NCBI GenBank assembly: GCA_035628055.1 | Contig: DASPKO010000038.1 | Span: 1-7,031, forward strand | Reading direction: 5' to 3' | DNA: 7,031 nt | Origin: DASPKO01 sp035628055 | GTDB lineage: Bacteria > Planctomycetota > Phycisphaerae > Phycisphaerales > UBA1924 | Shown here: one piece after another, positions 1-6,171 of the stretch | Layout of the letters: every line of letters starts with the position of its first letter | How positions within the stretch are numbered: the first letter of the stretch is position 1 | Made by a program: the position numbers and the translations under genes | Notes under the pieces: generated by a model | Told to the model about the DNA's origin: nothing | What the model saw: the letters and a program-made list of their open reading frames with translations, nothing else | The model's database searches: none

Positions 1-1
1 G

Positions 2-667
2 CCGCCGCCCTTCGAGCGCGCGAGCCCGCGGCCCGTGCGCCTGGTCTTCATGGGCTATTGCCATTACTACAAGGGACTCGACATGCTCTACGAGTCCCTG
101 GAAATGCTCTCCCCGGAGCAGCTCCGGCGCATCGACCTCTCGATCTATGCGCTCGAGGGCCAGATGGCCGAGTGGCTCTTTCGCCGGCTGGAGCCACGGC
201 TGGCGCGGCTCACCTACGTCCCCGGGTATAAGTTCCACGACATCCCGTGGATCTGCGGGGGCAAGGACCTGGGGCTCGTCTGCTCGGTGTGGTGGGACAA
301 CGCCCCGCAGACGGTCTTCGAGTTCCTGGCGTGCGGCGTGCCCGTGCTCGGGGCCGCGGTCGGCGGGATCCCCGACTTCGTGCACGACGGCGTCAACGGG
401 CTGCTCTTCCGCGGGAACGACCGCGCGGACCTGGCGCGGCGCCTGGCCGAGGTGGTGGAGAACCCGTGGCTGCTCGAGCGCCTGCGCACCGGCGTGCGCG
501 CGCCCAAGGACATCGACGTCAATGCCGCCGAGCTCGAGGCGGTCTATCTGGCGCGGGGCCCGGCCTCGTCCCCTCCGCCCGCGCCCGGCGCCAACGGCGT
601 CGGGCTACACTCCGCCCCCGATCCCGCCCGCGCGTCCTGGGGCGCGGGCGCGCCTGGACCCGTGTGA
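2..667 (+). CDS. GT4-like glycosyltransferase, C-terminal part (5' end outside window)
   Basis: This is the nucleotide-sugar-binding C-terminal half of a GT-B fold glycosyltransferase of the GT4 type, expected to move a sugar from an activated donor onto a growing glycan at the cytoplasmic face. The frame is open from base 2, so the GTG at 35 is probably not the real start: the residues before it (PPF..ASPRPVRLVFMG) align with an internal part of the related gene at 2456-4249 (SPF..ARP...RPLRFAYYG). Visible motifs are a KGL lysine after the first strand, a DX7E version of the usual EX7E motif (Asp codon 296-298, Glu codon 320-322), then ACGVPVL, GGIPDFV and NGLLF. The last ~35 residues form a Pro/Ala/Gly-rich tail. 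The stop overlaps the next start by one base (TGATG), suggesting translational coupling. Family assignment is firm; donor and acceptor are unknown. Confidence 0.88.
   Translation, partial: PPPFERASPRPVRLVFMGYCHYYKGLDMLYESLEMLSPEQLRRIDLSIYALEGQMAEWLFRRLEPRLARLTYVPGYKFHDIPWICGGKDLGLVCSVWWDNAPQTVFEFLACGVPVLGAAVGGIPDFVHDGVNGLLFRGNDRADLARRLAEVVENPWLLERLRTGVRAPKDIDVNAAELEAVYLARGPASSPPPAPGANGVGLHSAPDPARASWGAGAPGPV
584..598 (+). repeat. 15-base direct repeat, copy 1 (codes PGANG)
   Basis: CCCGGCGCCAACGGC lies in the Pro/Ala/Gly-rich C-terminal tail of the first glycosyltransferase and recurs identically at 2528-2542 in the N-terminal linker of the third. Both copies are read in the same codon phase as Pro-Gly-Ala-Asn-Gly. 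Confidence 0.6.
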
Positions 668-2385
668 TGACCGTCGTTCCCATGGCCAGCCCGACGCCCT
701 CCCAGGCGCCGCCCGATGCTCAGAGCGGGCCCGTCCCTCGCCGGGGCGAGCGCGAGGTGCCCGCCGCGGCGCCCGCCATGGCCGCGGTCGCGGCGCCGCT
801 GGTCGCGGTCCTGATGGTGACATGGAACCGCAAGGAGATGGTCAGCTCGGTGCTCGCGGCGCTGGCGCGGCAGACCTACCCGCGCGAGCGCCTGCTCGTG
901 ACCGTCACCGACAACGCCTCGACGGACGGCACGCTCGAGTATCTCGCGCAGCGCTGGAAGCCCGAGGCGATCGTCGAGAACTCGACCCAGGCCGCCCATG
1001 AGCCGGCCTTCGCGCCGCCGCGCGTGACCGGGGAGCGCAACGCGGGGGGCTTCGCGCGGCTAACGCTGATCGCCAACCGGGCCAACATGGGCGGGTGCGG
1101 GGGGTTCAACACGGGGTTCGCCTACGCGGAGCACGCGTACACCGAGCCGGCGCCGGACTTCGTCTGGCTGGTCGACGACGACGTCGACCTGCCGCCCGAG
1201 ACGCTCGAGCGGCTCGTGGGGACGGCGGAGTCGGACCCCTCGATCGGCATCGTGGGGACCCGCACGGTCGACATCGCCGACCGCGCCACCACGATCGAGA
1301 GCACGATCTATCTCGACCGCGCCCGGGGCGTCATGCGCGACGATGCGCCGCCCGGGCACCGGCTCCACGAGTCGCACCGGCGCTTCGTCACGGCCTGCGG
1401 GGCGCCCAAGGGGGCGGGGCCGTACACGGGCACCACGGACGTGGACGTGGCCACCGCCGCGAGCCTGCTGGCGCGGTGGAGCGCGGTGAGGCGCGTGGGT
1501 TTCTGGGACTGGCGCTACTTCATCTACTGCGACGACGCCGACTGGTGCCTGCGCTTCGGCAAGGCGGGGTATCGCGTGGTGCTCAACCTCGACGCGGTGG
1601 TCTATCACACCCCGTGGAATCTCAAGCTCACGCCGGCGCGGCTGTATTACGCGCAGCGCAACCTGGTCTGGATGCTGCGGAAGGTGCTCCCCGCGGGCGC
1701 GCTGCGGCGCGTGGTGGGGCGGCGCGTGCTCGGCGTGCTGCGCGACGCGGCCTACGCCGCCACGCACCGCCGGCTCTTCGCCGCCGAGATCATCCGGCGC
1801 ACCGCGGATGACACCGTGCGCGACCTGGGCGGAAAGCGCGGCTGGGACGGTCCGGCCTTCGAGCCGGCCCTGGAAGCTCTGCGCCGCTGCGGGGCCCTGC
1901 GGCCCGGCGCCCGCGTGGCGGTCCTCCTCTGCGTGCCCTGGGCCCCGAAGCTGGCCGAGGCCCTGCGCGGGCACGTCGCCGCCGAGCTCGCCGCGGGCCG
2001 GGGCCTGCCGGGCGAGGTCGAGCCCGCCTGGGTCTACGTCCGCCGCAACGACGTGGAACTGCCCGCCGGGGACGGCGTGGGCGTGCCGCCCGCCGAGGAG
2101 GTCGTCTACGGGCACCGCCGGCGTTCCCGGCTGAAGAAGCAGCTCCCGTTCCTGCGCCGCCCCCCGACCGCGGTGGTGGTGGTCGACCAGAGCAACGATT
2201 TCCCCATGCTGCGCGGCCGCTGGAACATCCACATCGACCCCAAGCGCCCGGGGATGGCCCAGGTGGAGCGCGACGGCCCGCGCGCCCGGGCGGCCTTCCT
2301 GGCGCGCTGGCTCGTGACCGCCGCCCGGGTCGGGCGCTTCGTGCTCACGGTCCGCCCGTACACTTCGCCGACGAAGTACGGATGA
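667..2385 (+). CDS. GT2 family glycosyltransferase with extra C-terminal domain
   Basis: A 572-residue GT-A fold glycosyltransferase of the GT2 (COG1216, rhamnosyl/galactofuranosyl-transferase-like) type, likely adding a sugar to a cell-surface glycan. Motifs in order: VAVLMVTWN at ~46-54, DNASTDGT at 82-89, NMGGCGGFNTGF at 140-151, the metal-binding DDDV at 170-173, the acidic CDDADW at 288-293 in the catalytic-base region, and VVYH at 311-314 followed by the common YYAQRNLVW segment. About 25 extra residues separate DNASTDGT from the N-G-GG loop. Beyond ~370 lies a ~200-residue alpha/beta-looking region I do not recognise (see findings). The ATG at 667 overlaps the previous stop; the adjoining GTG at 664 is also possible, and an ATG at 778 (residue 38) sits closer to the domain, the preceding residues being low-complexity Pro/Ala-rich. 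No strong ribosome binding site is visible. Sugar specificity cannot be read. Confidence 0.9.
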   Translation: MTVVPMASPTPSQAPPDAQSGPVPRRGEREVPAAAPAMAAVAAPLVAVLMVTWNRKEMVSSVLAALARQTYPRERLLVTVTDNASTDGTLEYLAQRWKPEAIVENSTQAAHEPAFAPPRVTGERNAGGFARLTLIANRANMGGCGGFNTGFAYAEHAYTEPAPDFVWLVDDDVDLPPETLERLVGTAESDPSIGIVGTRTVDIADRATTIESTIYLDRARGVMRDDAPPGHRLHESHRRFVTACGAPKGAGPYTGTTDVDVATAASLLARWSAVRRVGFWDWRYFIYCDDADWCLRFGKAGYRVVLNLDAVVYHTPWNLKLTPARLYYAQRNLVWMLRKVLPAGALRRVVGRRVLGVLRDAAYAATHRRLFAAEIIRRTADDTVRDLGGKRGWDGPAFEPALEALRRCGALRPGARVAVLLCVPWAPKLAEALRGHVAAELAAGRGLPGEVEPAWVYVRRNDVELPAGDGVGVPPAEEVVYGHRRRSRLKKQLPFLRRPPTAVVVVDQSNDFPMLRGRWNIHIDPKRPGMAQVERDGPRARAAFLARWLVTAARVGRFVLTVRPYTSPTKYG

Positions 2386-2459
2386 GGCGCCCGGCCGTGG
2401 GCAAGCCCGCGCCTCCGTGGCCCGCGTGCCGCCCGGTCCCACATCCCGCCTTGCCATGA
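2382..2459 (+). CDS. Possible 25-codon bridging mini-ORF
   Basis: The ATG at 2382 overlaps the stop of the GT2 gene (ATGA at 2382-2385), and this frame stays open for 25 codons until a TGA at 2457-2459, which overlaps the ATG of the next gene (ATGA at 2456-2459). The peptide is rich in Pro, Ala and Arg, with no domain, and is probably not a functional protein. If translated, it would carry terminating ribosomes from the GT2 stop to the GT4 start, which would explain how that start is used without a visible Shine-Dalgarno sequence. In DNA this GC-rich, a 25-codon open frame can easily arise by chance; only the coincidence of both overlaps makes it notable. Confidence 0.2.
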   Translation: MRRPAVGKPAPPWPACRPVPHPALP

Positions 2460-4249
2460 CGCCCAGCGGTGCACCCCAGACAGTCCGTCCCGCGGCCGCG
2501 GGCACGAGCGCCGACGCCCCGGGCGGACCCGGCGCCAACGGCAGCGGCGTCGCGCACGGCGCCGCGGCGGGGCGGTTCGCCTGGCCGCGCTCGCCCCGGC
2601 CCCTCCGCGTCGCGCTCCTTGGCTGGGCGCGGCTCTCGTCGCAGGCGCTCGAGGGCTCGGGGTACAACCTCTCGGCCTCCGAGCTGGCCCGCGGGCTGGC
2701 GCTCAGCGGTCACGAGGTCTTCTATCTCCAGTCGGGGATGTCGTTCCGGCTCTACGGCGGGCCGCGCATCCGCCCGCGCGAGCGGTGGGGCGGCGTCGAG
2801 TGCTTCGAGCTGATCAACTCGCCCAACCTCGCCACCTCCTTCTTCAACTTTCGCAACGTCGAGCGCGAGATCGCCTGCCCGCGGCAGGCGCGGCTGGTGG
2901 TGCGGTGGCTCGAGGAGATCGGTGCCCGGGTCGTGCACGTCCACTCCCTGGAGGGGTACGGGCTCGACCTGGTCGGGGCGATCGCGGACACGGGCCGCCC
3001 GGTCGTGGTCACGCCGCACAACTACCACGCGCTCTGCCCGCAGGTGGACCTGCTCTACGCCGAGCGGCAGGTCTGCGAGGATTACGACGGCGGGCGGCGC
3101 TGCGAGACGTGCCTCCCGCACGTCCCGAGCCCGCGCCGGGCGCGGCTCAAGCGGGCGACGGGCCAGACCCTCGAGACGCTGCTGGGCGTGGAGCCGGCCG
3201 ACGCGGTGCGCAAGGTGGTGTACGGCCTGCCCGCGGCGCTCCGCGGGCTGGGACGCCGCGGCAGGCGGCGCGGGTCGCATCCGCCACTGAACCCCGACCG
3301 GCTCGCGGACCCGGAGCTGGCGGCCGGGTTCATCGTGCCGGGGGGCGACGGGCTCATCCGCCACGACCTGCCGCTGACGGCCGAGGAGCGCCCACGCGAC
3401 TTCGACCCCGCGCCCGCCGACCAGAACGAGCGGGTGCTGGCGCGGCGGGAGGTGCACCTGCGCGTGCTGGGCCGGTACGGGCGGCGCCGCGCGGCGGGCG
3501 CCGCGGCTCTCAACCGGGCCACCCTCGTGACCTCGCCGAGCGACTTCCTGCGCCGCGTGCACGTCGAGATGGGCGTGGAGGAGCGGCGCACGCGCTGGGT
3601 CCGCCTCGGCCAGCCGCACTTCGACCAGATCAACCGGCGCGCCCGGCGCTCGCCCTTCTACGGGGCGCGCCCCTGGGACCCCGCGACCGCGACCCGCCCG
3701 CTGCGCTTCGCCTATTACGGCACGGTGCGCCCCAACAAGGGCCTGGAGGTGCTGGCCCGCGCCATCCCGCTCATCGACCCGGCCCTGCGCCGGCGCTGCC
3801 AGTTCATCATCCACGCCGCGGGCAACGAGTGGGCCTTCCGCAAGCGGCTGAGCCTCTACCCCGAGGTCAGCGTCTACGGGGCGTACGACCTCTACCAGCT
3901 CATCGCGGGCGCGGGGGAGTACGACGTGGGGCTGCTCCCGCACATCTGGATGGAGAACTCGCCGCTGGTGATGCTCGAGCACCTGCACGCGGGCAAGTTC
4001 GTGATCGCCTCCCGGCTGGGGGGCCCGCCGGACTGGATCAGGCCGCCCGCCAACGGGCTGCTCTTCCCCGCGGGGGACGCGGCCGACCTGGCGCGGTGCC
4101 TGGAGGGGTGCGCGAGCGGGGCGGTGGTGATCCCCTCGGCCCGGGAGGTGCACGAGGCGAGCGTGCTTCAGAGCTACCCGGCCCACGTGCGCGAGGTGGA
4201 GGGGATCTACCACGAGGTGCTGGCGATGGCGGCGGTGGGGGGGCGGTAG
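2456..4249 (+). CDS. GT4 family glycosyltransferase with Cys motif and long central insert
   Basis: A 597-residue GT-B fold glycosyltransferase of the GT4 type, acting on an unknown nucleotide sugar in the same glycan pathway as the two genes upstream. After a ~45-residue Pro/Ala/Gly-rich leader, the N-terminal Rossmann domain begins (LRVALLGWARL at 50-60) with a glycine-rich GSGYNLSASELARGLA segment. VVVTPHNYHALCPQ (183-196) leads into a four-cysteine motif (C194, C207, C216, C219) seen in a GT4 subgroup. An Arg-rich insert of ~130 residues precedes TLVTSPSDFLRR (357-367). The C-terminal domain has RPNKGLEVL (425-433), an EX7E motif (E500, E508), GGPPDW (522-527) and NGLLFPAGDAADLA (533-545). 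I chose the ATG at 2456 because a bridging frame ends on it; an in-frame GTG at 2417 would add 13 residues. The C-terminal half is clearly related to the partial gene at 2-667. Confidence 0.9.
   Translation: MTPSGAPQTVRPAAAGTSADAPGGPGANGSGVAHGAAAGRFAWPRSPRPLRVALLGWARLSSQALEGSGYNLSASELARGLALSGHEVFYLQSGMSFRLYGGPRIRPRERWGGVECFELINSPNLATSFFNFRNVEREIACPRQARLVVRWLEEIGARVVHVHSLEGYGLDLVGAIADTGRPVVVTPHNYHALCPQVDLLYAERQVCEDYDGGRRCETCLPHVPSPRRARLKRATGQTLETLLGVEPADAVRKVVYGLPAALRGLGRRGRRRGSHPPLNPDRLADPELAAGFIVPGGDGLIRHDLPLTAEERPRDFDPAPADQNERVLARREVHLRVLGRYGRRRAAGAAALNRATLVTSPSDFLRRVHVEMGVEERRTRWVRLGQPHFDQINRRARRSPFYGARPWDPATATRPLRFAYYGTVRPNKGLEVLARAIPLIDPALRRRCQFIIHAAGNEWAFRKRLSLYPEVSVYGAYDLYQLIAGAGEYDVGLLPHIWMENSPLVMLEHLHAGKFVIASRLGGPPDWIRPPANGLLFPAGDAADLARCLEGCASGAVVIPSAREVHEASVLQSYPAHVREVEGIYHEVLAMAAVGGR
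2528..2542 (+). repeat. 15-base direct repeat, copy 2 (codes PGANG)
   Basis: Second identical copy of the repeat at 584-598, here encoding residues 25-29 of the complete GT4-like protein, within its low-complexity leader. Confidence 0.6.
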
Positions 4250-4298
4250 GGCAGGGCACGAGCGCGCGGCGCGCCCGAGCGGCGGCGTGCGGCCGGCG

Positions 4299-4322
4299 GC
4301 TCCACGCCCTAGGCGGCGGAGC
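4299..4322. terminator. Weak candidate bidirectional terminator hairpin
   Basis: The 97-base gap between the convergent stops at 4249 and 4347 holds an imperfect hairpin: GCTCC pairs with GGAGC and, inside, CGCC pairs with GGCG around a CTA loop, giving nine base pairs with a small internal loop. A second stem, GGCGTG/CACGCC (4284-4289 and 4303-4308), overlaps it and would be an alternative fold. No T-tract follows on either strand, so this is not a canonical intrinsic terminator. The convergent position is the main reason to suspect one. Nothing else is evident in the gap. Confidence 0.22.
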
Positions 4323-4346
4323 GGGCCGCGACCGCCTGCCGGATGA

Positions 4347-5546
4347 TTACCACCGCCGCGCCCCCGGCCCCACGTACTGGCTCAGGGGGCGGATCAGCCG
4401 GTTGTCCGCGTGCTGCTCCATCACGTGGGCGCACCACCCGGTGATCCGGCTGGCCACGAAGATCGGCGTGTACTGTGGCACCGGGATCCCCATCACGAAG
4501 TACGTCATGCCGCACGGGAAGTCCACGTTGGGGTGGATGTTCTTCTCGCGGAGCATGATCCGCTCGACGACGTCGCCGATGTCGAACCACCTGACCGCCT
4601 CGGGCCCCTGCTTCTCGGCGAGGCGCCTGCCCAGCGTGTTCAGGATCGGCGCCCGGTGGTCGCCGTTCTTGTAGACGCGGTGCCCGAAGCCCATGAGCTT
4701 GCGCTTGGTGGCAAACGCGTGGCGCATGAACTCGGTGATCTTCGCCTCGTCGGCCTTGCCACCCGTGTGCTCGGCGATCTCCTTGAGCATCTCCATGGCG
4801 GCCTCGTTGGCGCCCCCGTGCAGCGGGCCCTTGAGCGCGGCGATGGCCCCGGTCACAGCGCCGTGCAGGTCGCTCAGCGTGCCGGCGATGACGCGGGCGG
4901 TAAAGGTGCTGGCGTTGTAGTCGTGCTCGGCGTAAAGGATGAGCGAGACGTCCAGCACCCGCGCATGGTCCGGGGCGGGCCTGGTGCCGGTCATCAGGTA
5001 AAGGAGATTGGCGGCGTGGTCGAGCGAGGGGTCGCCCCCGGTCTCCAGGGCCACCATGGGCCGTCCGTCGATCACGTTCTGCATGTGCCCGATGATGGTC
5101 GGGATCCGGGCCAGCAGGCGCTTGGACTTGCGGAGGTTCGCGGCCGGCGAGCTGTCCTGGGCATCCGGGTCGAGGTTCCCCAGGATCGAGACCCCGGTCC
5201 GCAGCACGTCCATCGGCACCGCGGTGCCCGCGCGCAGCATCGGGCCGCTGGACCGGAGGAACTCGATCACCTCGCGCGGCAGCGGACGCTGCGCGGCGAT
5301 CTCCCTCTTGAACTCCGCCAGCTCGCGTTCCTCGGGCTTGCGCCCCTCCAGGAGCAGGAACGCGACCTGGTCGAAGGTCGCGTGGTCGGCCAGGTCGTGG
5401 ATCTCGTACCCGCGATAGATCAGGGCGCCCTGCTCGACCGAGCAGATCGACGTCTGCCCGGCGACGATGCCCTCCAGGCCACGGGCGAAGCTCGAGGCGG
5501 CGGTGGGACCGTTGGTGGTGGCGGTGGCGGCGGTGCCGGTGGTCAT
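4347..5546 (-). CDS. gltA: Citrate synthase (possibly citrate/2-methylcitrate synthase)
   Basis: A 399-residue cytoplasmic citrate synthase that condenses acetyl-CoA with oxaloacetate to form citrate, the entry step of the TCA cycle. The three catalytic residues are in place: H243 in PLHGGANE, H289 in GFGHRVYK and D342 in VDFPCG. Other family hallmarks are EHDYNASTFTARV (207-219), ASRITGW (365-371) and the C-terminal DNRLIRP (381-387). Length and architecture fit the short bacterial type rather than the longer NADH-regulated E. coli form. Related families include 2-methylcitrate synthase (PrpC), which sequence alone does not fully exclude, although no prp neighbours are present. The ATG at 5546 is chosen because GGAG lies nine bases upstream (complement of 5556-5559); the frame runs open further upstream but there looks non-coding. 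The first ~18 residues are a Thr/Ala-rich extension encoded by GGT/GGC-type triplets. It follows the small exported-protein gene by 104 bases on the same strand. Confidence 0.95.
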   Translation of the reverse strand: MTTGTAATATTNGPTAASSFARGLEGIVAGQTSICSVEQGALIYRGYEIHDLADHATFDQVAFLLLEGRKPEERELAEFKREIAAQRPLPREVIEFLRSSGPMLRAGTAVPMDVLRTGVSILGNLDPDAQDSSPAANLRKSKRLLARIPTIIGHMQNVIDGRPMVALETGGDPSLDHAANLLYLMTGTRPAPDHARVLDVSLILYAEHDYNASTFTARVIAGTLSDLHGAVTGAIAALKGPLHGGANEAAMEMLKEIAEHTGGKADEAKITEFMRHAFATKRKLMGFGHRVYKNGDHRAPILNTLGRRLAEKQGPEAVRWFDIGDVVERIMLREKNIHPNVDFPCGMTYFVMGIPVPQYTPIFVASRITGWCAHVMEQHADNRLIRPLSQYVGPGARRW

Positions 5547-5584
5547 GGCGCGAAGCTCCGGCCGGTGCTCGGGGGAAACGCCCA

Positions 5585-5590
5585 AGCATA
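5585..5590 (-). promoter_or_regulatory. Possible -10 element for the citrate synthase gene
   Basis: Read on the - strand this is TATGCT, matching four of six TATAAT positions, about 38 bases before the citrate synthase ATG. No good -35 hexamer lies 16-18 bases upstream, so it is only a weak candidate. It would allow the gene its own promoter inside the 104-base gap, rather than depending wholly on read-through from the upstream gene. Confidence 0.15.
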
Positions 5591-5628
5591 GACCGGGCCC
5601 GTCCGGCACCCAGGATGCCAGGACCCGC

Positions 5629-5647
5629 GCGGGCGCGCCGCGCCCGC
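5629..5647 (-). terminator. Perfect 19-base GC palindrome after the small exported-protein gene
   Basis: GCGGGCGCG and CGCGCCCGC are exact reverse complements around a single central base (5638), and the element begins four bases past the TAG stop of the upstream - strand gene. As RNA it could form a 7-8 bp all-GC stem with a tight loop. No T-tract follows, so it could be a weak terminator, an mRNA 3'-end stabiliser, or simply a product of base composition. Confidence 0.3.
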
Positions 5648-5650
5648 CGG

Positions 5651-5899
5651 CTAGTGCGTGTGCGCCGGCGCGGGCGCGATGTGCTGGTCCCACTCCAGCC
5701 GCTGGAGGCCCGAGCGCTCGCGCTCCAGGTTAATTCGTTCGAACTCCACGCGGGCGCGGGCCAGCTCGGCGTCGGCACGGGTGCGCTCGGCCTTGGCGGC
5801 ATCGTGCTTGGAGACGACGATGCACCCCGGGCACGCCAGGGCCGCGCCGGCGAGGGCCAGGCCTGCCAGCACCGAAGCACGATTGAGGCCGTTCCGCAT
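5651..5899 (-). CDS. Small exported coiled-coil protein, probable lipoprotein
   Basis: An 82-residue protein I cannot assign to a named family. Residues 1-7 carry two Arg, followed by a hydrophobic stretch (8-22) ending in LACPGC, with Cys at 23 and 26; either could be a lipidated Cys, but neither sits in a perfect lipobox, so lipoprotein is probable rather than certain. Residues ~31-72 are a charged, Ala/Glu/Arg-rich helix likely to form a coiled coil, loosely like small Lpp-type envelope proteins. The tail ends in HTH preceded by APAPA. The ATG at 5899 is preferred over one at 5950 because GAGGAG sits nine bases before it (complement of 5909-5914) and it puts the signal sequence at the N-terminus. 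It is divergent from the 6234 gene and upstream of citrate synthase. It may act as an envelope structural or anchoring protein; this is inference. Confidence 0.75.
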   Translation of the reverse strand: MRNGLNRASVLAGLALAGAALACPGCIVVSKHDAAKAERTRADAELARARVEFERINLERERSGLQRLEWDQHIAPAPAHTH

Positions 5900-6066
5900 G
5901 GGCTTGCTCTCCTCTTCTGTGGGGTTCTGCGGGCGGAGTCTACGGCCCATGGCCGAGCACCCCCGGCCCGCGCTCGGCGCGCCGGGCAGATGGTTTGTGC
6001 CCCGAACCAGTCCGGAGCCAGCCCCGGGGACACGGGCCGTTCGCGGCTGGTCACTCGGAATCGCGA

Positions 6067-6101
6067 CGCACCCATTTCAGCGCCGGGAGCGGGTGGGTGC
6101 G
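6067..6101. repeat. 8-bp inverted repeat with 19-base loop
   Basis: CGCACCCA (6067-6074) and TGGGTGCG (6094-6101) are exact reverse complements. The loop is long for a terminator; the element could be a split regulator site or a chance match. Confidence 0.35.
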
Positions 6102-6151
6102 CGGGGCCTTCCCCAACCGCTACCAGCCAGGCCGCGTAGAGTTCCTTGTGG

Positions 6152-6171
6152 CGGCCGGGTCGATCCGGCCG
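6152..6171. repeat. 7-bp perfect inverted repeat (hairpin) upstream of the 6234 gene
   Basis: CGGCCGG (6152-6158) and CCGGCCG (6165-6171) are exact reverse complements around a six-base loop. It directly abuts the palindrome at 6172-6183. It may belong to the promoter/operator or to the 5' untranslated region of the downstream gene. Confidence 0.4.

Noticed and set aside
247..666. Upstream extension of the GT2 frame before 667
   Set aside because: This part overlaps the conserved GT4 core in another frame and translates to Arg/Gly-rich sequence, so the GT2 gene starts at or near 667.
1060..2667. 535-codon open frame on the - strand across the GT2 gene and into the GT4 gene
   Set aside because: Its translation is Arg/His/Pro/Gly-rich with no domain, while the + strand frames carry clear GT motifs. 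It is an antisense shadow caused by GC-rich third positions.
2345..4213. 622-codon open frame on the - strand opposite the complete GT4 gene
   Set aside because: No recognisable motif, Arg/Ala/His-rich composition, and it lies wholly opposite a gene with strong family motifs.
2785..4674. 629-codon + strand frame running from the GT4 gene across the convergent gap into citrate synthase
   Set aside because: It overlaps two well-supported genes, one in a different frame and one on the opposite strand, and its composition is Arg/Ala/Gly/Pro-rich without motifs.
5547..5693. Longer citrate synthase start at 5693
   Set aside because: It would add 49 residues with no family similarity, cross the 19-base palindrome and overlap the upstream gene; the ATG at 5546 has a Shine-Dalgarno sequence.
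5900..5950. Longer start for the small exported protein at 5950
   Set aside because: It would bury the signal sequence behind 17 polar residues, and the GAGGAG ribosome binding site fits only the ATG at 5899.
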